From: an uncultured Fidelibacterota bacterium
Lineage (GTDB): Bacteria; Fidelibacterota; Fidelibacteria; Fidelibacterales; Fidelibacteraceae
NCBI GenBank assembly: GCA_937862595.1
Contig: CALMFL010000274.1
Span: forward strand, 1-6,128
Reading direction: 5' to 3'
Length of the DNA stretch: 6,128 bases
Part shown: positions 1-6,114 of the stretch, in pieces
How the letters are laid out: every line of letters begins with the position of its first letter
Numbering within the stretch: the stretch's first letter is position 1
The notes under the pieces: generated by a model
The model's input: only the letters and a program-made list of their open reading frames with translations
What the model was told of the DNA's origin: nothing
The model's database searches: none
Position numbers and translations under genes: made by a program

Positions 1-34
1 CCAACAAAAAACACCCATTGAAGATTTTAGAAGC

Positions 35-65
35 AGGGACGCGATTTATCGCGTCTCTTTTTTTT
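35..65 (+). terminator. Intrinsic terminator of an upstream gene
   Basis: A perfect 7-bp stem, GACGCGA (38-44) with TCGCGTC (49-55), closes on a TTTA loop. It can be extended outward through a G-T wobble, a G-C and an A-T pair. An uninterrupted run of eight T follows at 58-65. This is a textbook rho-independent terminator for transcription on the + strand. The gene it serves lies mostly or wholly before the window; a stop codon TGA at 19-21 in frame 1 could be its end, but only six codons would be visible and they cannot be identified. Confidence 0.88.
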
Positions 66-143
66 AAATGAATTATGTGAGGTTGTTATACAAACGATCT
101 GTAAAAAATTACGCAGTTGTTGACTGTCGAGAATTGGACGTGA

Positions 144-200
144 TGCATGGGATCCCGGATAAACATGCCACCGGCCCCGAGACTTCGGGGTCCGGGATGA
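144..200. repeat. REP-like nested palindromic element
   Basis: Two inverted repeats are nested here. The outer arms are ATCCCGGA (152-159) and TCCGGGAT (191-198), 8 of 8 complementary. The inner arms are CCCCGA (175-180) and TCGGGG (185-190) around a GACT loop. The 3' arms abut exactly, so the fold is one long hairpin with an unpaired 15-base stretch (160-174) on its 5' side. The pattern of an ATCCCGGATAAA start and a CGGGATGACA end resembles the dispersed intergenic palindromes common in several bacterial phyla. Only one copy is visible, so dispersal is an inference. There is no T-run after it, which argues against a simple terminator. Confidence 0.5.
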
Positions 201-349
201 CACGATGGGTGGCCGCAGCTTGTTTTCCACCGATATGCATCGGCACAGGCGGGATGGAACGCCGGTTGATGGATTGTATTACGTATTGAGACGCTTCAAT
301 ATTTTCATCTTTATCCGCTACCGGGCGTTCATCAACAGATATTTTTGAG

Positions 350-378
350 TTGCAGGGCTCAAATACCGATTGTAAATT
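350..378 (+). promoter_or_regulatory. Possible promoter of the lipoprotein gene
   Basis: TTGCAG (350-355) and TAAATT (373-378) are separated by exactly 17 bases, as in a sigma-70-type promoter, and would place the transcript start about 25 bases before the start codon. The hexamers match the consensus at only 3 and 4 of 6 positions, and promoter consensus differs between phyla, so this is weak. The inverted pair TTTGAG/CTCAAA (344-349, 358-363) flanks the -35 element and could be an operator or chance. Confidence 0.22.
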
Positions 379-408
379 TATTATCGTCATCACTAAGGAG
401 TTTGAAAA

Positions 409-1194
409 ATGAAAACGAAGTATTTTATTATTCTGGTTATTGCATTTTTAGTGACTTCCTGTGATCTGTTCAATACGGAAAAAACCGGTTCCTTGCTTTT
501 TAAAGGGGTTGCCGTTATTCCGGAAACAGCGCTATCGAAAACGATAAGTGTTCCTTCCGGACATCTGGACAGTGCAGCGGTTCATCACATGTATAATATG
601 GATATAAAATTCAATGCCCACGAGATCTATGTATCCAAAGATCAGATACAGGAAGATGTCATTGATAGTTTCACGTGGGTCAGGATCGGTGAGAACGATG
701 AGCTGAAATATATGAGCGAGTATGAGTTTTTAGCCGATGATGTCCCCGAAGGAACCTATCTGACCCTTAAGATCATATTCAGAAATGAAATTATGCGCTA
801 TGCGGTATATGCCGCCGATACCAATACGGTAGTGGAAATGGCCGGATCCCTTGGGGAAGGCGCTGCCGGAGACACCAGTCTGATCATGAATTATTTTTCC
901 TCGCAGGGAAGTTTTAATGTCGACAGCAGCGGGGTGCTGCATTTGATGTCCCCGGGTGAAACGTTCAGTCCCTTCAGTATTGTTGCAAATCGAACGACCA
1001 CCATCTATTGGAAAGGCGGCGCTGCGGATGTCGAATATAAATTGAGCGATTTCACATTTGACTGGTACGATAATGACGGTGATTCCGCCTGGACGCCCGG
1101 AATAGACGCTGCGGTCAATTATGACGGTCCGGCAGATACCCCGATGTGGAGCTTTGTCGTCGTTCCCGGGGGTCCTACATCTCTAGGGAAGTGA
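409..1194 (+). CDS. Predicted lipoprotein of unknown function
   Basis: The product is 261 residues and I do not recognise its family. The N-terminus MKTKYF, a hydrophobic stretch at residues 6-15 and the lipobox V-T-S-C with Cys18 indicate a signal peptidase II lipoprotein, anchored to a membrane after cleavage before Cys18. Residue 19 is Asp; in enterobacteria that favours inner-membrane retention, but the rule does not hold across phyla. The rest looks like a secreted beta-rich domain, with no transmembrane segment. Near the end, DNDGD (221-225) followed by WTPG resembles a calcium-binding DxDxD loop, but a single loop is weak evidence. The start is supported by TAAGGAG at 394-400, 8 bases upstream. 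A hairpin terminator follows at 1228-1267, so the gene is probably transcribed apart from thrA. A substrate-binding, surface or adhesion role would be guesswork. Confidence 0.82.
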   Translation: MKTKYFIILVIAFLVTSCDLFNTEKTGSLLFKGVAVIPETALSKTISVPSGHLDSAAVHHMYNMDIKFNAHEIYVSKDQIQEDVIDSFTWVRIGENDELKYMSEYEFLADDVPEGTYLTLKIIFRNEIMRYAVYAADTNTVVEMAGSLGEGAAGDTSLIMNYFSSQGSFNVDSSGVLHLMSPGETFSPFSIVANRTTTIYWKGGAADVEYKLSDFTFDWYDNDGDSAWTPGIDAAVNYDGPADTPMWSFVVVPGGPTSLGK

Positions 1195-1227
1195 TACTTC
1201 AGGTGTGTTGTATGCTTTTTTGAAATT

Positions 1228-1267
1228 GTGCGGAACGGCTTGAAACCGTTCCGTACCTGTTTATTTT
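1228..1267 (+). terminator. Terminator after the lipoprotein gene
   Basis: CGGAACGG (1231-1238) pairs perfectly with CCGTTCCG (1246-1253) around a 7-base loop. The stem extends outward to 11 pairs, including one G-T wobble (1228-1256). The downstream tract TGTTTATTTT is T-rich but interrupted. The hairpin begins 33 bases after the lipoprotein stop and precedes the AT-rich thrA upstream region, which fits an intrinsic terminator separating the two transcription units. The imperfect T tract may make it leaky. Confidence 0.72.
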
Positions 1268-1290
1268 CAAAATAATAATCGGCAAAACAT

Positions 1291-1296
1291 TATAAT
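1291..1296 (+). promoter_or_regulatory. Consensus -10 hexamer upstream of thrA
   Basis: TATAAT matches the sigma-70 -10 consensus exactly. No convincing -35 element lies 16-18 bases upstream (the bases there read CAAAAT or similar). In DNA that is only about 23% GC this can be chance. If used, it would give thrA a leader of about 105 bases that carries the inverted repeat at 1341-1357. Confidence 0.2.
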
Positions 1297-1340
1297 TAAC
1301 CACAAAACGAAACCAGTAATAGAGATAATGTCGAAAGATA

Positions 1341-1357
1341 TTCAAATAATATTTGAA
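1341..1357. promoter_or_regulatory. Perfect inverted repeat, possible thr operator
   Basis: TTCAAATA (1341-1348) and TATTTGAA (1350-1357) are perfect 8-base arms around one central base. Their right end overlaps TTGAAA (1353-1358), the -35 element of the best promoter candidate for thrA. A dimeric repressor bound here would block RNA polymerase. No regulator gene is present to support this, and the composition is very AT-rich, so the operator role is inference. Confidence 0.4.
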
Positions 1358-1380
1358 AATACCGATAATAGGTTTAAATT
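1353..1380 (+). promoter_or_regulatory. Candidate promoter of the thr operon
   Basis: TTGAAA (1353-1358, 5 of 6 to the -35 consensus) and TAAATT (1375-1380, 4 of 6 to the -10 consensus) are 16 bases apart. The transcript would begin near 1387, leaving a leader of about 20 bases, too short for classical attenuation. The same -10 hexamer, TAAATT, appears in the lipoprotein promoter candidate. The consensus used by this organism is unknown. Confidence 0.35.
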
Positions 1381-1397
1381 TTAATCAATAAAAAATA

Positions 1398-1406
1398 CGG
1401 GATCCC
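1398..1406 (+). promoter_or_regulatory. Weak ribosome binding site of thrA
   Basis: Only CGGGA (1398-1402) precedes the thrA ATG, 4 bases away, a poor Shine-Dalgarno match compared with the AAGGAG-like sites of the lipoprotein gene and asd. The start is still secure because the kinase motif KFGGSS must begin at residue 7 and no earlier in-frame start offers a better site. The self-complementary octamer GGGATCCC at 1399-1406 abuts the ATG and could weakly mask it. Confidence 0.45.
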
Positions 1407-3833
1407 ATGCAGCAGCTGGTACTTAAATTCGGGGGCAGTTCTCTGGCAGACGCGGCGTGCATTACGCGGGCGCTGGACATCGTTGAAAAAAGCATCAATG
1501 CCGGCATGCAGCCCCTGACGGTCGTCTCCGCGCTCGGAGGGGTCACGAACACCCTGATCGCGTTATGCGACCGGGCGCGGGCGGGAGATGCCGCTTACAA
1601 GGTTCTGCTGCAGGAACTTGTTTCGCGCCATGAGAGGATCCTGTCCGCCCTTGTTCCACCCGAATTGCGGGCAGATGCGCAGGAAGCGGCGGCCCGGGTT
1701 TTCAATGTTCTAAGCGATACCCTGAACGGCCTGAGCCTTTTAGGTGAAGAGACGCCGAAGATCCGCGACAAGGTCCTGGCGAGCGGCGAAGGGATTTCGG
1801 CCATCCTGTTCTCGGCCGCGCTTCGTTCCCGCGGCATTGCCTGTGAACTTGCCGACGCCCGGGACCTGATCCGGACGGACAGCCGCTTCGGCGCCGCTCA
1901 GGTGGATTTGCCGTTCAGCTATGAAACGATACGAAAGAAACTCGCGGATCCCCGGACACCCTATGTCATTCCCGGTTTCATTGCGAAAAATGCGAAGGGC
2001 GAAACCACGACGCTTGGCCGCAGCGGGTCCGATTATACGGCTTCCATTATCGGATCGGCCCTGGAGGTCAGCCGGATCGAGATCTGGACGGACGTCGACG
2101 GGGTCATGACCGCCGATCCGCGCATCACGCCGGACGCGTTCCCTATCCCGCGGATCTCGTATGAAGACGCCATGGAACTCTCGCATTTCGGGGCGAAGGT
2201 GATCTTCCCGCCGACCATGATCCCCGCCATGAAGAAGAATATCCCGATCCATATCAAAAACAGTTTTTCCCCGGAAAAACCCGGGACCGTCATTTCGGCC
2301 GAAGGCAATATGACGGACTACCACGCCACCGGGATCGCCTCCATAGAACACATCGCGCTTCTAAGGGTCCAGGGAAGCGGCATGGTCGGTGTCCGGGGCA
2401 TTTCGGCGCGGCTTTTCGACTGCCTCGCCCGCCACGAGATCAACATCATTCTGATCACCCAGGCCTCTTCGGAGCACAGCATCTGCATCGGCATCGATGC
2501 CGGCAAAGCGGACATTGCCGTCGAGATGCTTCAGGAGACCTTTTTTCTGGAAATGAAAGCCGGCATGATCGATGCCATCATTCCCGAGAACGATACCGCC
2601 GTCATTGCGGTCGTCGGGGACAAAATGCGCCATAAGCCCGGGATCGCCGCCGAGGTGTTCGGCGCACTGGGACGAAAACGCATCAACATCATCGCCATTT
2701 CGCAGGGATCCTCCGAACGCAATATATCCATCGTGGTCGCACGGGAAGATGCGCCTGCCGCGATCAACGCCCTGCACCGCGCGCTTTTTCCAATCAGGGA
2801 GAGAACGGCCGTTTACCTGATCGGCACCGGACAGGTCGCACGATCCTTCCTTGCCCTGATGAAAGAACGGGACATGCAGCTGAACGGTCTGACCAACAGC
2901 CGCAGCATGCTGATGCGTTCCAAAGGCATGGATCCCGAAAGCGCTGCGGGTCTCCTTGCGAATCAGGGGAAAAAAGCGGAGATCGTCCGATTTATCGATG
3001 CGATCCGTGTGGATCCCACTCCCCGAAAAGTCTGCGTCGACTGCACGGCAAGCGGGGATATCGCCCTGCGCTATCCCGACATTCTTGCGGCCGGCGCCTC
3101 GGTTGTCACGCCAAACAAGATCGCCAATACGGCCTCCATGGAATTTTATGCCTCTCTGCGCGAGATCTGCCGCAAACATCACGTACAGTATAAGTACGAA
3201 GCGACCGTCGGCGCCGGACTGCCGGTGATATCCACCCTGGACTACATGATCGAGACCGGGGACAGGATCCATCGCATCGAAGCGATCCTTTCGGGGACCC
3301 TGAGCTTTATTTTCAACACCTTTTCGCCCGAGATCACCTTCAGCGAGACCGTAAAACTTGCCCTGGAAAAGGGTTACACCGAACCCGACCCCCGGGAAGA
3401 CCTGAAGGGCATGGATGTCGCCCGCAAGGCGCTGATCCTTGCGCGTGAGATCGGCTATCCCCTTGAGATGGAAGACGCCATTCCCGAATCGCTGGTTTCC
3501 GGGGCATGTATGAAAGCAGATACGGCGGACGAGGTCATTCAGGCATTGGCCCGGGATGACGACAAATGGAAAAAACGGATACTGCGTCTGAAAAATGAGG
3601 GAAAAGCACTGCGTTACATTGCCGTGATCACGAATGGAAAGATAGAGATCACGGTAAAGGAGATCGACGGCATGCACCCCTTTTACAATTTATCCGGACC
3701 GGACAATATCGTCGCGATCTACTCCGAACGTTATCCGATAAATCCCCTGGTGATCAAGGGCGCCGGCGCGGGTGCGGTGGTCACCGCCAGCGGCATCATG
3801 GGCGATATTCTGCACATTACCCAGGAATCATGA
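1407..3833 (+). CDS. thrA: Bifunctional aspartokinase/homoserine dehydrogenase
   Basis: A cytoplasmic enzyme of 808 residues, close to the 820 of E. coli ThrA, catalysing the first and third steps from aspartate to threonine. The kinase half (about 1-300) shows KFGGSS (7-12), SGEG (126-129), GRSGSDY (204-210) and WTDVDGV (227-233). Two ACT-type regulatory repeats follow (about 316-385 and 397-455), with ITQASSE and ISQGSSE; Gln352 and Gln433 are 81 residues apart, like the two threonine-binding Gln of the Arabidopsis fusion enzyme, so threonine feedback is likely. The dehydrogenase half (about 466-808) has VTPNK with Lys571, VGAGLPV (601-607), SGTLSFIF (629-636), and EPDPRED...GMDVARK with Glu659, Asp670 and Lys674 as expected substrate and catalytic residues. 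Its dinucleotide motif is GTGQVA (473-478), with Ala in place of the last Gly. The reading frame is intact; asd follows after 42 bases. Confidence 0.97.
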   Translation: MQQLVLKFGGSSLADAACITRALDIVEKSINAGMQPLTVVSALGGVTNTLIALCDRARAGDAAYKVLLQELVSRHERILSALVPPELRADAQEAAARVFNVLSDTLNGLSLLGEETPKIRDKVLASGEGISAILFSAALRSRGIACELADARDLIRTDSRFGAAQVDLPFSYETIRKKLADPRTPYVIPGFIAKNAKGETTTLGRSGSDYTASIIGSALEVSRIEIWTDVDGVMTADPRITPDAFPIPRISYEDAMELSHFGAKVIFPPTMIPAMKKNIPIHIKNSFSPEKPGTVISAEGNMTDYHATGIASIEHIALLRVQGSGMVGVRGISARLFDCLARHEINIILITQASSEHSICIGIDAGKADIAVEMLQETFFLEMKAGMIDAIIPENDTAVIAVVGDKMRHKPGIAAEVFGALGRKRINIIAISQGSSERNISIVVAREDAPAAINALHRALFPIRERTAVYLIGTGQVARSFLALMKERDMQLNGLTNSRSMLMRSKGMDPESAAGLLANQGKKAEIVRFIDAIRVDPTPRKVCVDCTASGDIALRYPDILAAGASVVTPNKIANTASMEFYASLREICRKHHVQYKYEATVGAGLPVISTLDYMIETGDRIHRIEAILSGTLSFIFNTFSPEITFSETVKLALEKGYTEPDPREDLKGMDVARKALILAREIGYPLEMEDAIPESLVSGACMKADTADEVIQALARDDDKWKKRILRLKNEGKALRYIAVITNGKIEITVKEIDGMHPFYNLSGPDNIVAIYSERYPINPLVIKGAGAGAVVTASGIMGDILHITQES

Positions 3834-3875
3834 CCTTTAGCAACGGCCTTTATTCTAAATCAAGAAGGAAATCCC

Positions 3876-4934
3876 ATGAAAATCCCCGATCAGAAACTGC
3901 CCGTGGGCATCTTAGGCGCAACCGGGAGCGTCGGACAGAAATTCATTGAATTGCTGCAAGGGCACCCCTGGTTTACGATCACCGCATTGGCTGCCTCCGA
4001 ACGCTCGGCGGGAAAACTGTACAAACATGCCGTGAACTGGTTCCAGCAGGCGCCCCTGCCGCCGCGTATCGCGAACATGATGGTATCCGCCTGCGTGCCG
4101 GACCTGCCGTGCCGGATCGTGTTCAGCGGACTGGATGCCGCGGTTGCGGGTCCCATTGAGGAAGCATTTGCGGAAGCGGGTTATATCGTGATCTCCAATG
4201 CAAAAAATCACCGCATGAGCGAAACGGTGCCGCTTCTGATCCCGGAAGTGAACCCGGACCATCTGGATCTGGTCAGAAAACAACACTGCAAAGGCATGAT
4301 CGTCACCAATCCCAATTGTTCCACGACGGGTCTTGTCATGGCTTTAAAGCCCCTGCACGACCTTTTTGGGATCGAAAAGGTTTTCGTCGTCACCCACCAG
4401 GCCCTTTCAGGCGCCGGATATCCGGGCGTTTCCAGCCTGGACATTATCGACAATATGATCCCCTATATCGGCGGCGAAGAGGAAAAAATGCAGATCGAAC
4501 CGCTGAAACTGCTCGGGACGCTGGAGGAAGGAGGCAAGGTCGACTTTGCCAATATCGCGATCAGCGCACAGTGCAACCGGGTTGCCGTCACCAACGGACA
4601 TATGGAATCCGTCAGTCTGAAATTCCGCTCCCCGGTGAAAAAAGAAGCCATTATCCAGGCTTGGCGGGATTTCCGTGCGCTGCCCCAGGAACTGGAGCTT
4701 CCCTTTGCACCCAATCCTCCTCTTTACTATTTTGACGATCCGCGCTATCCCCAGCCGCGGCTGCACCGCGACCTCGGGAACGGCATGGCGGTCAGCCTCG
4801 GGCGCTTGCGCGACTGCACCATCCTGGACGTAAAATTTACGGTGTTGTCCCACAATACGGTCCGCGGAGCGGCGGGCGGTGCGATCCTGAATGCCGAACT
4901 GCTGGTTAAAAAAGGCTACCATGAAGAACACTAA
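3876..4934 (+). CDS. asd: Aspartate-semialdehyde dehydrogenase, archaeal/fungal type
   Basis: The 352-residue product reduces aspartyl phosphate to aspartate semialdehyde with NADPH in the cytoplasm, linking the two activities of ThrA. Visible motifs are the Rossmann turn GATGSVGQ (14-21), the active-site stretch TNPNCSTTG with nucleophile Cys148, QALSGAGYPG with Gln175, and NRVAVTNGHMESV with the likely acid/base His242. The segments EEEKMQIEPLKLLG (201-214) and RLHRDLGNGMAVSLGRLR (295-312) are those I associate with the Methanocaldococcus/yeast branch rather than the E. coli branch; this is from memory. The start is fixed by AGAAGGAA (3863-3870), about 5 bases before the ATG, and by the motif at residue 14. 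The last 14 bases overlap thrB in another frame. Confidence 0.96.
   Translation: MKIPDQKLPVGILGATGSVGQKFIELLQGHPWFTITALAASERSAGKLYKHAVNWFQQAPLPPRIANMMVSACVPDLPCRIVFSGLDAAVAGPIEEAFAEAGYIVISNAKNHRMSETVPLLIPEVNPDHLDLVRKQHCKGMIVTNPNCSTTGLVMALKPLHDLFGIEKVFVVTHQALSGAGYPGVSSLDIIDNMIPYIGGEEEKMQIEPLKLLGTLEEGGKVDFANIAISAQCNRVAVTNGHMESVSLKFRSPVKKEAIIQAWRDFRALPQELELPFAPNPPLYYFDDPRYPQPRLHRDLGNGMAVSLGRLRDCTILDVKFTVLSHNTVRGAAGGAILNAELLVKKGYHEEH
4908..4915 (+). promoter_or_regulatory. Ribosome binding site that fixes the thrB start
   Basis: AAAAAAGG lies 5 bases before the ATG at 4921, inside the 3' end of asd. It supports this start over the in-frame ATG at 4891, which would add ten residues unlike the family and has no comparable site. 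Its position inside asd implies that ribosomes finishing asd can reinitiate on thrB. Confidence 0.7.
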
Positions 4935-5856
4935 GATCAGCGCCTATGCGCCTGCGAGTATCGGGAACGTTTCCGTCGGCTTCGACTGCCTGGGCCTTGC
5001 CCTGACGCATCCCGGCGATACCGTCAGCATCGAAAGCGGGACCCGGCCCGGCGTTCACCTTGTCCGAATCGAGGGCGACCTTGGGCGCCTGCCCAAGAAA
5101 ACGGAGGAAAACGTGGTCGGCGTCGTGATCCGCAGCATGCTGGACAGGCTGGGCAGAGATGATGCCATGGCGGTGACCCTGACGAAGGGACTTCCCCTGA
5201 AAAGCGGGCTCGGGTCCAGTGCGGCCAGCTCGGTCGCGGCCGCCCTTGCGGCGAACGCCTTTCTGGGCGAACCTTTCACGAAAGAAGCATTACTGCCCTT
5301 TGCCATGGAAGGGGAGCGGCTCGCCTGCGGCGCGGCCCACGCGGACAACGCGGCGCCGGCGCTCCTGGGCGGGATCACGCTGATACGGCCGATGAGCGAT
5401 CCGCCGGATATCATCCGGATCCCTTTTCCGAAAGATCTCTGGTGCGCCGTCGTTCATCCCGATGCGGCGGTCGCCACACGGGACGCCCGCGCCGTTCTAC
5501 CGGAACTTGTTCCGCGCGACACCGCGGTCCGTCAAAGCGCCTATCTTGCCGCGTTTGTCCATGCTTTGCATACAAATGACTGGGACTTGATCTCACGCTC
5601 AATGGTGGATCTGATCGCCGAACCGGCCAGAAAAAAACTTCTGTCGCACTTTGATGCGGTAAAAGCCGCAGCTCTGGAGTCAGGAGCTTTGGCGTGTGGA
5701 ATATCCGGTTCCGGTCCGACAATTTTTGCACTATGTAAAGGCAAGGTTTCCGCAGAAGAAGTTGCGGTCGCGATGGGAAAAGTTTATGCCGATAAGTTAA
5801 TTGAAAATGAGATATATGTGTCTAAGGTGAATCGCAAAGGTGCGGAGCTTATTTAG
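4921..5856 (+). CDS. thrB: Homoserine kinase (GHMP family)
   Basis: A 311-residue cytoplasmic enzyme, almost the length of E. coli ThrB (310), which phosphorylates homoserine to O-phosphohomoserine with ATP. All three GHMP-kinase motifs are present: YAPASIGNVSVGFDCLG (9-25, with Asn16 and Asp22), the phosphate-binding PLKSGLGSSAASS (92-104) and the C-terminal ACGISGSGPTIFAL (258-271). HADNAAP (140-146), Glu132, Thr186, Arg190 and Arg237 align with substrate-site residues of the E. coli enzyme as I recall them. I start the gene at 4921, not at the in-frame ATG at 4891, because family members begin just before YAPAS and AAAAAAGG lies 5 bases upstream. It overlaps asd by 14 bases, a sign of translational coupling. 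The last 50 or so codons are clearly richer in A+T than the rest, without any loss of motif or frame. Confidence 0.96.
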   Translation: MKNTKISAYAPASIGNVSVGFDCLGLALTHPGDTVSIESGTRPGVHLVRIEGDLGRLPKKTEENVVGVVIRSMLDRLGRDDAMAVTLTKGLPLKSGLGSSAASSVAAALAANAFLGEPFTKEALLPFAMEGERLACGAAHADNAAPALLGGITLIRPMSDPPDIIRIPFPKDLWCAVVHPDAAVATRDARAVLPELVPRDTAVRQSAYLAAFVHALHTNDWDLISRSMVDLIAEPARKKLLSHFDAVKAAALESGALACGISGSGPTIFALCKGKVSAEEVAVAMGKVYADKLIENEIYVSKVNRKGAELI

Positions 5857-5860
5857 CAAG

Positions 5861-5890
5861 ATCCAAGAGACAAAAATCAAGAGACAAGAA
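5861..5890. repeat. Short direct repeat CAAGAGACAA
   Basis: CAAGAGACAA occurs at 5864-5873 and again at 5878-5887, a period of 14 bases, starting 7 bases after the thrB stop. The surrounding DNA is purine-rich on the + strand with further CAAGA fragments (5857-5861, 5885-5889). Similar CAAGA-rich runs are, from memory, frequent between genes in Bacteroidota and related phyla. With two copies the repeat is seen directly; its membership in a wider family is inference. Confidence 0.55.
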
Positions 5891-6001
5891 AGGATGGTCT
5901 TAACTGTCCAACGATAATAAAAAAGATCTTTGATATATTTTGAAATTATTATTGTATGCAGCGGAATGAATATCAAACAAGAATTAACAAATTTTGAACA
6001 A

Positions 6002-6021
6002 TGAAGTAAATATTTACTTCA
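6002..6021. promoter_or_regulatory. 20-bp perfect palindrome, possible operator
   Basis: TGAAGTAAATATTTACTTCA is a perfect dyad with no spacer. It lacks a T-run on either strand, so it is unlikely to be a terminator. Its length and symmetry suit a dimeric DNA-binding protein. The target gene would lie to the right, beyond the window. No regulator is identified. Confidence 0.4.
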
Positions 6022-6114
6022 AAAATCAAATATCGGTGTTTCTTGTTCTGAGATCATTTGTGAGAAATTAAAACGAAATATTTTTTTCACCTTCTCATTA
6101 CTCTATACTTTCAA

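Larger units (their letters stand above)
66..408. other. Intergenic region without a convincing gene
   Basis: These 343 bases separate the upstream terminator from the lipoprotein gene. Short open frames exist on both strands (for example 68-289 on + and 109-393 on -), but they lack a good ribosome binding site, show no recognisable protein motif and run across the palindromic element. I treat them as chance. What can be seen is the REP-like palindrome at about 144-200, a small hairpin CCGAT/ATCGG at 230-243, an inverted pair TTTGAG/CTCAAA at 344-349 and 358-363, and a weak promoter candidate at 350-378. Confidence 0.6.

Noticed and set aside
109..393. Open frame of 94 codons on the - strand before the lipoprotein gene
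   Set aside because: It runs through the palindromic element, has no ribosome binding site or motif, and is more likely chance.
2361..3677. Long open frame of 438 codons on the - strand inside thrA
   Set aside because: It lies wholly opposite thrA, whose motifs are continuous; the product is of low complexity in style and shows no recognisable domain. GC-rich coding DNA often leaves long antisense frames open.
4891..4920. Upstream in-frame ATG for thrB adding ten residues
   Set aside because: The added residues are a translation of the asd 3' end in another frame, homologues begin just before YAPAS, and the better ribosome binding site serves 4921.
4407..4931. Open frame of 174 codons on the - strand opposite asd
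   Set aside because: It is antisense to a fully supported gene, has no family motif and no good ribosome binding site.
5892..5909. Possible terminator hairpin after thrB
   Set aside because: The stem is only six pairs with two G-T wobbles and no T-run follows.
6061..6097. Inverted pair TGAGAA/TTCTCA around a T-run
   Set aside because: Six-base arms with a 25-base loop in AT-rich DNA are expected by chance, and the T-run is inside the loop rather than after the stem.
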